NCBI GenBank assembly: GCA_943359495.1
Contig: CALRHY010000048.1
Location: 1 to 5,787, forward strand
DNA from: Candidatus Uhrbacteria bacterium RIFOXYB12_FULL_58_10
Lineage (GTDB): Bacteria; Patescibacteriota; Patescibacteriia; 2-12-FULL-57-11
Reading direction: 5' to 3'
DNA length: 5,787 bases
Under the pieces are notes generated by a model that worked only from the letters and a program-made list of their open reading frames with translations, was not told the origin of the DNA and searched no databases. Positions 1 through 4,714 of the stretch are shown one piece after another. The translations under genes and the position numbers were made by a program. Each line of letters begins with the position of its first letter. Position 1 is the first letter of the stretch.

Positions 1-1
1 C

Positions 2-838
2 GATACTTTGGTTGTTGATGGGATGCGGATCAAAGTAATAGCAGAAAAAGATCCGGCCGCACTGCCGTGGGGAAAGATGGGTGTGGATGTCGTCCTTGAA
101 TGCACTGGGCGCTTTACCAAAAAAGAATTGGCCGAGTTGCACGTGACAAAGGCGGGCGCCAAGCGCGTGATCGTTTCTGCGCCGGTCAAAGGCGACGTGC
201 CGACGTTTCTCGTTGGCGTCAATGCGGATGGGAAAAAAGAAACCAAACCTTCAGTCATCAACAATGCGTCCTGTACGACGAATTGTGTCGGTCCAGTCAC
301 AGCAGTGATTGAAGAAGCCTTTGGAATCAAAAAAGCGGCAGTGACGACGATTCATTCCGTGACTGCAGAACAAAACTTGGTGGACGGTCCGCCGCCGGCA
401 TTGCACAAAGATCTCCGCCGCGCCCGTTCGGCACTCACGAATATGGTGCCGACGTCGACTGGGGCTGCGGTGGCAACAACGGAAGCAATTCCGGCACTGC
501 GTGGCTTGTTTGATGGAATGGCGATTCGCGTTCCAACCCTCGACGTTTCGTTGTCTGACTTTACTTATCTCCTCAAAAAGCGGGTAACTGCTGAAGAGGT
601 CAATGCGGTGCTTCGGGCGGCAGCAAAAAAGCCACAGTATAAAGGAGTGCTCGGTGTTTCGGATATTCCACTGGTTTCGACAGACTATATTGGGAGCACG
701 TACTCGGCAGTGGTCGATCTCGAATTCACAAAAGTGATTGATGGAGACCTCCTCAAGATTTTGGCTTGGTACGATAACGAATGGGGATACTCAAACCGCT
801 TGATGGAAATGGCGGTGCGGGTGGGGAGTGCGGTTTGA
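2..838 (+). CDS. gap: Glyceraldehyde-3-phosphate dehydrogenase, 5'-truncated by window edge
   Basis: Catalyses the NAD(P)-dependent, phosphate-consuming oxidation of glyceraldehyde 3-phosphate to 1,3-bisphosphoglycerate in the cytoplasm. The visible 278 codons cover the end of the cofactor domain and the whole catalytic domain. The signature NASCTTNC has the nucleophilic cysteine at codon 272-274, and the partner histidine of TTIHSVT is at 353-355. Also visible are HKDLRRARSA, the phosphate-site PTSTGAA, IRVPT, and the C-terminal WYDNEWGYSNR whose Asn contacts the nicotinamide. The Cys is normally near residue 149, so about 58 N-terminal residues, including the GxGxxG dinucleotide fold, lie upstream of the window. 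NAD versus NADP preference therefore cannot be judged. The TTG at 8 is an internal Leu codon, not a start. The gene ends in TGA and is followed by a repeat-filled spacer, then an NADH dehydrogenase-like gene and pgk. Family identity is certain; the gap symbol follows standard use. Confidence 0.97.
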   Translation, partial: DTLVVDGMRIKVIAEKDPAALPWGKMGVDVVLECTGRFTKKELAELHVTKAGAKRVIVSAPVKGDVPTFLVGVNADGKKETKPSVINNASCTTNCVGPVTAVIEEAFGIKKAAVTTIHSVTAEQNLVDGPPPALHKDLRRARSALTNMVPTSTGAAVATTEAIPALRGLFDGMAIRVPTLDVSLSDFTYLLKKRVTAEEVNAVLRAAAKKPQYKGVLGVSDIPLVSTDYIGSTYSAVVDLEFTKVIDGDLLKILAWYDNEWGYSNRLMEMAVRVGSAV

Positions 839-976
839 GCGCGCTTGTTTCGAAACGCGAAACGCGCAACGCGAATCCTGTCGACGTTTCGTGTTACGAG
901 TTTCGCGTTTCAAAACCTTACGCGTTACACGTTTTGCGTTTCGTGAGGCTACGCGTTTTGTGATTTGCGTTCCTGT
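839..976. repeat. Spacer filled with degenerate heptamer repeats (AAACGCG type)
   Basis: The spacer between gap and the flavoprotein gene is built from a 7-base unit, consensus WAACNCG. Three units run in the + orientation: AAACGCG at 853-859 and 860-866, and CAACGCG at 867-873. After a short centre holding the palindrome GTCGAC (880-885), the unit recurs inverted as CGNGTTW. Four of these are contiguous: GACGTTT 883-889, CGTGTTA 890-896, CGAGTTT 897-903 and CGCGTTT 904-910. More degraded copies lie at 921-927, 928-935, 936-942 and 952-959, and near 967-971. The repeats start about 14 bases after the gap stop and end 5 bases before the next ATG. Low-complexity repeats of this kind seem familiar to me from other environmental bacterial genomes, but I cannot name a family. 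Function is unknown. No coding potential or RNA gene is evident, and no convincing promoter was found within it. Confidence 0.8.
852..911. repeat. Long imperfect inverted repeat / potential hairpin after gap
   Basis: The opposed heptamer blocks make a 24-base inverted repeat, left arm 852-875 and right arm 888-911, with 21 of 24 positions complementary. One of the three mismatches would be a G-U pair in RNA. The loop is 12 bases (876-887) and includes GTCGAC. Beyond a single mismatch the stem can continue for 4 more pairs (847-850 with 913-916). Starting 14 bases after the gap stop, it could stabilise the gap mRNA 3' end, slow or end transcription, or extrude as a cruciform. No T-run follows the stem (the next bases are AAAACC), so it is not a standard intrinsic terminator. 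Confidence 0.75.
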
Positions 977-2290
977 ATGACAGAAAGAGAAAAGCCGATC
1001 GTGATTATTGGTGGCGGATTTGGTGGGCTGCGCTTGGCACGGCGGCTTTCGGCATATCGCGGAGCATTGGCGCGCCCCATTTTTTTGATCGATCAAAACG
1101 AGCACCATGTGTACACCCCCTTGCTCTACGAGGTGGCAAGCGCATGGACGCGTTCTGACGAAGACGAAGAACGGCTGTTTGCAAAAACGACCTTTCGACT
1201 TTCCGAAGTAGTATCGCAGTATCCTGGTGTGACGTTTTTGCAAGAAAGGGTGGATGCGGTGGATTGCATGACAAAAACCGTGACGCTCAGCAGCGGGAAA
1301 ATAATTGTTGCTGACACGATCGTCTTTGCTCTTGGTTCAGAACCAGATTTTTTTGGTATTCCAGGGCTTGAAGAAAAGGCGCTGGCCTTGAAGACGCGAG
1401 AGAGTGCGCGAGTGATTCGGAGTCGCATCACGGCATTTCTCGAAAAGAAAAGAATAGGCAAAGAAGTTGATCTGCGCGTCTTTGTTGGCGGCGGTGGTGC
1501 GACGGGCGTCGAACTTGCTGCCGAACTTGCCGGCGCATTCCATTGCCTCGAACGCGATGGGGTGCTCGGAAAAAGCGACTGGTCGGTGACGCTGGTTGAA
1601 GCATTGCCGCGTCTGTTGGGTATGACGACACCGGCAGTTTCCGAACGCGCAAAACGGCGCTTGGAATCGCTTGGCATCAAAGTGCATTTAGATACTTGCA
1701 TCAAGCGTGTTGAAAACGACCACGTGGTGCTCGCACCGCGGCCGTTGCGTGAAGGAGAAAAAATGGAACAGCTCGTCTGCGAATTCCGGTCCGAGTTTGA
1801 AAAAACATTTGAGACAGACTTGCTGATTTGGACAGGCGGCGTCCGTTCAGTGTCGTTCATGAAAAAAACAGGGCTGCTGCTTGATCGAAAAGGCCGCGTG
1901 ATTGTTCATGGCGGCATGGGCATTGCTGATCATCCGAGCGTGTATGCAATAGGTGATTGTGCGATTCCGACGAATCCTATTACGAACACTCCTGTCCCAT
2001 TGCTTGCCCAGGCCGCGATTAGTCAGGCGGATATTGCAGCAACGCAGATTCTTGCAGATCACGACGTGACCATACAGCGAAAGGTGTACACCTTCCCAAA
2101 TTTTGTTTACGCCATTCCGCTCGGTGGGAAACAAGCAATTGCAGTCATTGGCAGCACAACCCTCACGGGGTTTCTTGGTTGGCTGGTGCGGCAAGGTTCA
2201 GATTTTCTCTACTTCCTTTCTCTCTTTCCATTTCCTGTTGCACTCCGCCTTTTTTTTAGCGGGATGCGGGCGTACAGCCATAACGATTGA
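977..2290 (+). CDS. Type II NADH dehydrogenase-like FAD flavoprotein (NDH-2 family)
   Basis: Predicted 437-residue, single-subunit, non-proton-pumping NADH:acceptor oxidoreductase at the inner face of the membrane. Family features appear in order. The FAD-binding GGGFGG is at residues 12-17, with the acidic end of that fold in FLIDQNEHH. HHVYTPLLYEVAS matches the NDH-2 flavin-side motif. The second dinucleotide fold is GGGGATGVELAAEL (171 onward) and ends in Glu208 (LVEALPRLL), which favours NADH over NADPH. Next come TDLLIWTGGVR, the FAD-contacting IGDC with Asp327, and AQAAISQ at 344-350, matching the AQxAxQ quinone-site motif of NDH-2 enzymes. The C-terminal part (GFLGWLVRQGSDFLYFLSLF) is the amphipathic and hydrophobic region that anchors NDH-2 to membranes. 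No redox-active CxxxxC is present, arguing against disulfide reductases. ATG 977 is preferred over TTG 965 because it puts the first fold at the usual distance; neither has a clear Shine-Dalgarno. The true acceptor (quinone, or oxygen directly) cannot be read from sequence; an ndh symbol would be reasonable. Confidence 0.88.
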   Translation: MTEREKPIVIIGGGFGGLRLARRLSAYRGALARPIFLIDQNEHHVYTPLLYEVASAWTRSDEDEERLFAKTTFRLSEVVSQYPGVTFLQERVDAVDCMTKTVTLSSGKIIVADTIVFALGSEPDFFGIPGLEEKALALKTRESARVIRSRITAFLEKKRIGKEVDLRVFVGGGGATGVELAAELAGAFHCLERDGVLGKSDWSVTLVEALPRLLGMTTPAVSERAKRRLESLGIKVHLDTCIKRVENDHVVLAPRPLREGEKMEQLVCEFRSEFEKTFETDLLIWTGGVRSVSFMKKTGLLLDRKGRVIVHGGMGIADHPSVYAIGDCAIPTNPITNTPVPLLAQAAISQADIAATQILADHDVTIQRKVYTFPNFVYAIPLGGKQAIAVIGSTTLTGFLGWLVRQGSDFLYFLSLFPFPVALRLFFSGMRAYSHND

Positions 2291-2301
2291 TCCGTATGCG
2301 T

Positions 2302-2309
2302 GGGGGAAG
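2302..2309 (+). promoter_or_regulatory. G-rich ribosome binding site for pgk
   Basis: GGGGGAAG ends 4 bases before ATG 2314, with the G-core 7 bases away. It is the only purine-rich Shine-Dalgarno-like sequence seen before any start in this window. It supports ATG 2314 over the upstream in-frame ATG 2296 and over TTG 2287, which overlaps the preceding stop codon. Confidence 0.5.
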
Positions 2310-2313
2310 AACG

Positions 2314-3486
2314 ATGCAATCGATACGCGATTGGAAAAGTGCAGAACTTGATGGCAAACGGATAGTAGTCCGTGTGGATTTAAATGTTCCGATTGTCCGT
2401 GGTCGTGTTGTGGATGATTGGCGCTTGCGGGCAGTGTTGCCGACTATTCGTTTTTTGACGGATCGCGGCGCGCGGGTGATTCTCCTTGCACATCTCGGAA
2501 GGCCGAAAGGAAAACGTGTTCCAGAGCTCTCGCTTCGTCCGGTGGCTAAACGTTTAGCGACGCTGCTCGGGAAACCGGTTTCGTTCGTGCCTGAGGTGAT
2601 CGGTCGGCGTGTGCAAAAAGCCATTGCCCGCTCCGCACCAGGAGATGTGCTCCTTCTCGAAAACCTCCGCTTCTTCCCCGGCGAAGAAAAAAATGGTGTC
2701 ACATTTGCACGCAACCTCGCAGTACTCGGCGATCGGTTTGTCCAAGATGGGTTTGCTGTCTGTCATCGTACGGATGCATCGCTAGTGCGCCTGCCAAAAC
2801 TGCTGCCGTCTGCGGCCGGGATTTTGTTGTCTGAAGAGGTTGCGGTGTTGTCTCATCTGCTGACACGTCCCAAAAAACCGTTTGTTGTATTGATTGGTGG
2901 TGCCAAGATCGAAACGAAAATTGGCGTTATTCGCGCGCTGGCAAAAAAAGCCCAGACGGTTGCGATCGGCGGAACACTGCTCGTTCCTTTTTTGAAAGCG
3001 TCAGGATATGACGTTGGTTCCTCTCCGGTGACGGCAAAGGATGTGCGTTTAGCAAAGCAGTTGCTTGCTCTGCGCCCATTATTGCTGCCCACCGACGTTG
3101 TCGTCGCGACGAGCCCTAAAGCAAAACCGTTTGTTCGTAAAGTAAAGGAGATTGGTGCGGGGGAGTGTATATATGATATCGGCCCGGCGACCATTCGGGC
3201 ATACGCAAAAAAAATTCGCAGCGCACAGACGATTGTCTGGAATGGGCCGATGGGCTATGCCGAGATCCCAACATTTTCTCACGGCAGCCATGCGCTTGCC
3301 TGGATTATCGCCAGTCGTTCACGTGGTAAGGCATATGGTGTGATCGGTGGGGGAGAAACGATCCAGATTATGCGGAAGCGTGAAGTGATCGAGTGGATGG
3401 ATTGGGTATCGACTGGCGGCGGTGCGATGTTGATGTTTCTTGAAGGGAAAGCGTTACCTGGCATCGCAGCGATACAGAAAAAATGA
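2314..3486 (+). CDS. pgk: Phosphoglycerate kinase
   Basis: Transfers phosphate from 1,3-bisphosphoglycerate to ADP, the first ATP-yielding step of glycolysis, in the cytoplasm. The 390 residues match the usual bacterial length. N-domain substrate residues are present: RVDLNVP (Asp22, Asn24), Arg37, HLGRP (His60, Arg63), ENLRF (Arg119) and Arg152 of CHRTDAS. The C-domain carries GGAKIETKIGV (Lys198, Lys202), WNGPMGYAE with Glu317, GGGE at 345-348 and VSTGGG at 365-370, ending FLEGKALPGI. Several usually conserved positions differ: VQDGFAVCHRTDAS where most Pgks have a VNDAFGTAHRAHAS-like run, IGGTLLVPFL for IGGGMAYTFL, and GGGE for GGGD. Enough catalytic residues remain that activity is expected. 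The start follows from the G-rich site at 2302-2309 and family N-terminus length. It lies 23 bp after the flavoprotein gene and 12 bp before the DUF5654 gene, which suggests cotranscription. Confidence 0.96.
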   Translation: MQSIRDWKSAELDGKRIVVRVDLNVPIVRGRVVDDWRLRAVLPTIRFLTDRGARVILLAHLGRPKGKRVPELSLRPVAKRLATLLGKPVSFVPEVIGRRVQKAIARSAPGDVLLLENLRFFPGEEKNGVTFARNLAVLGDRFVQDGFAVCHRTDASLVRLPKLLPSAAGILLSEEVAVLSHLLTRPKKPFVVLIGGAKIETKIGVIRALAKKAQTVAIGGTLLVPFLKASGYDVGSSPVTAKDVRLAKQLLALRPLLLPTDVVVATSPKAKPFVRKVKEIGAGECIYDIGPATIRAYAKKIRSAQTIVWNGPMGYAEIPTFSHGSHALAWIIASRSRGKAYGVIGGGETIQIMRKREVIEWMDWVSTGGGAMLMFLEGKALPGIAAIQKK

Positions 3487-3498
3487 TAATGCACTTGT

Positions 3499-3771
3499 AT
3501 GGATACTCCACCACAACCGTCAGTACGCGCAGAAATTATTGAAAAGATGAGTACGCTCGCGACCGGCGCGTTCGGCTTGGTCGCCGCTCTTGCTTGGAAC
3601 GATGCGATTCAGAGTTTGTTCACCCTGCTGTTTGGCCAAGCGAGCGGTATTGCGGCTAAATTTGTGTACGCAGGGATCATTACCGCGACCGTCGTCCTCG
3701 TGACCATGCGTTTGAGCCGCTTGGCGAATCAGGTAAAGGAAAAACAACTACATGTCCATTCTCCTCATTAG
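3499..3771 (+). CDS. DUF5654 family small membrane protein
   Basis: A 90-residue protein with two predicted membrane segments, about residues 19-45 and 52-70. The first contains ATGAFGLVAALAWNDAIQSL, and this AFGLVAALAWNDAI core is what I recognise as DUF5654, a family of short proteins common in Patescibacteria and some archaea. The helices are joined by a short loop (FGQASGIAAK), and the tail after residue 70 is basic and polar (RLSRLANQVKEKQ). An acidic and polar N-terminal arm (residues 1-18) precedes the first helix. The function of the family is unknown to me. The buried Trp-Asn-Asp in the first hydrophobic segment is unusual for a plain membrane anchor. ATG 3499 is the only sensible start; no Shine-Dalgarno is visible. 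The 12-bp gap after pgk suggests it is read from the same transcript. Confidence 0.8.
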   Translation: MDTPPQPSVRAEIIEKMSTLATGAFGLVAALAWNDAIQSLFTLLFGQASGIAAKFVYAGIITATVVLVTMRLSRLANQVKEKQLHVHSPH

Positions 3772-3906
3772 AATCTCCCTCCTGTCATCCCCTTGAAGAA
3801 GGGGATCCACGGGTCGGATCGTCGACATCGTGGATCCACCCGAAGGGTCCCCTTTGGGGCTGCCTTCGCTGGGATGACAAAATGAATGTAATTTATTTTT
3901 TTTCAT
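3772..3906. other. Intergenic spacer with palindromic element and AT-rich leader
   Basis: This 135-bp spacer separates the DUF5654 gene from the SIMPL gene. Most of it is the compound palindromic element at 3783-3879. The remainder (3880-3906) is AT-rich with eight T in a row at 3896-3903, directly before ATG 3907. I could not identify a convincing -35/-10 pair or a Shine-Dalgarno. An ATG at 3886 is in frame with the SIMPL gene but is followed at once by TAA, so it cannot extend that gene. Confidence 0.7.
3783..3879. repeat. Compound palindromic element bounded by TGTCATCCC / GGGATGACA
   Basis: A 97-base element has perfect 9-base terminal inverted repeats (3783-3791 and 3871-3879). Inside are several nested palindromes. 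ATCCCCTT / AAGGGGAT forms an 8-bp stem with loop GAAG (3787-3806). GGATCCACG at 3803-3811 pairs with CGTGGATCC at 3829-3837. The latter lies in the perfect palindrome GTGGATCCAC (3830-3839). ACCC-GAA-GGGT spans 3838-3848 and CCCC-TTT-GGGG spans 3849-3859. The overall look (GTCATCCC ends, GGATCC core) resembles the dispersed GTCATyCC small palindromic repeats found between genes in many bacteria, probably non-autonomous. No transposase gene and no target-site duplication were seen. Confidence 0.75.
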
Positions 3907-4704
3907 ATGACTTCTTCTGACAACCGTTCTTTTTGGCCGGAGTGGCGCGCAAATCCACTCTTTACGCTGTTGCTTGCTTTCGTCTTGCTTGCTGCTGCGG
4001 GTTGGATGGTCAGTGCATTCCGAAATAACCTTCGTCAGCATGATGAGATTGGAAAAATTCCTGAAGAACATAAGTCCATCGTTATTAATGGAACGGGAAA
4101 AGTCTCTGGCGAACCAAACGTCGCCGAGGTTTCTGTGGGTGTCCTCACGGAAGGGGGCAAAGATATTGGTGCGTTGCAGAAGACGAATGCAGAAAAAATG
4201 AATGCACTGATCACCGCATTCACCAATCTCGGCATCGCAAAAAAGGATTTGCAGACAACGAATTACAGCATCAACCCACGTTACGAGTACACGAATAGCC
4301 GGACGGTGTTGGTTGGCTACAGCATCCAACAAAATTTGACGGTGCGGGTCTTTGATCTCACGAAAGTCTCTGCAGTCTTTGAGCAAGCGGGCGCGCTCGG
4401 CGCGAACCAAGTCAACGGCCCTTCGTTTACGATCGATGATCCGGAAAGCTTGCGCGTGACCGCGCGGGAAAAGGCAATTGCGAACGCCAAAGAAAAAGTA
4501 GATGCGTTAGCAACGGTGCTCGGTGTCCATGTGTTGCGCGTCGTTTCTTTTTCCGAAGACACCAACACACCGCGTCCGCCGATTGCCTACGGCTATGACG
4601 CCATGAATATGGGGTTAGCTGCGGAAAAAGCAGTCGCACCAGACATCCAGGCCGGGACGCTCGATGTCGTCTCCAATGTGAGTGTGACCTACGAAATTGA
4701 ATAA
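3907..4704 (+). CDS. Membrane-anchored SIMPL domain (DUF541) protein
   Basis: A 265-residue protein with one N-terminal hydrophobic helix (about residues 17-37) and a SIMPL/DUF541 domain from about 57 to 264. The helix follows a short polar arm and shows no obvious signal-peptidase site, so it probably acts as an uncleaved anchor with the domain outside the cytoplasm. Family traits are the opening strand SIVINGTGKVSGEPNVAEV, the helix QKTNAEKMNALITAF, then GIAKKDLQTTNYSINPRYEY, VGYSIQQNLTVRV, the AREKAIANAKEKVDALA helix, and the closing strand DVVSNVSVTYEIE. Relatives include the Brucella BP26/OMP28 periplasmic proteins, several of which form oligomers; the biochemical role is unclear and no catalytic residues are known. 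ATG 3907 is the start, since the in-frame ATG at 3886 meets a stop. It ends 10 bp before eno, so the two are probably cotranscribed despite no known functional link. Confidence 0.88.
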   Translation: MTSSDNRSFWPEWRANPLFTLLLAFVLLAAAGWMVSAFRNNLRQHDEIGKIPEEHKSIVINGTGKVSGEPNVAEVSVGVLTEGGKDIGALQKTNAEKMNALITAFTNLGIAKKDLQTTNYSINPRYEYTNSRTVLVGYSIQQNLTVRVFDLTKVSAVFEQAGALGANQVNGPSFTIDDPESLRVTAREKAIANAKEKVDALATVLGVHVLRVVSFSEDTNTPRPPIAYGYDAMNMGLAAEKAVAPDIQAGTLDVVSNVSVTYEIE

Positions 4705-4714
4705 TAGCTCCGCC

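Noticed and set aside
853..971. Heptamer array considered as a CRISPR array or tRNA
   Set aside because: Units are 7 bases and contiguous without unique spacers, and no cloverleaf or anticodon arm can be drawn.
965..976. TTG 965 as start of the flavoprotein gene
   Set aside because: It lies in the repeat sequence and adds MRSC ahead of a normal N-terminus; ATG 977 fits the family better.
791..1243. 150-codon - strand frame running through the heptamer spacer
   Set aside because: The Arg/Thr/Lys-rich stretch is translated repeat sequence, and both ends lie opposite real genes.
1126..1860. 244-codon - strand open frame opposite the NADH dehydrogenase gene
   Set aside because: The Ser/Arg/Pro-rich translation is typical of antisense shadows, and the + strand frame has full family motifs.
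2287..2313. Upstream starts for pgk at TTG 2287 (overlapping the previous TGA) or ATG 2296
   Set aside because: They would add a 6-9 residue extension not usual for Pgk and would place the G-rich ribosome site inside the coding region.
2..3486. Alternative genetic code (UGA as glycine)
   Set aside because: gap, ndh and pgk all end with TGA at the expected family C-terminus, and no frame contains an internal TGA.
3787..3903. Intrinsic terminator formed by the palindromic element and the T-run at 3896-3903
   Set aside because: The T-run begins 16 bases after the last stem base, with AT-rich sequence between, and it abuts the start codon of the next gene. Termination is possible but not supported.
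3748..4410. 220-codon - strand frame covering the palindromic element and part of the SIMPL gene
   Set aside because: Its C-terminal part is only translated repeat DNA and the rest is antisense to the SIMPL gene; no family is recognisable.
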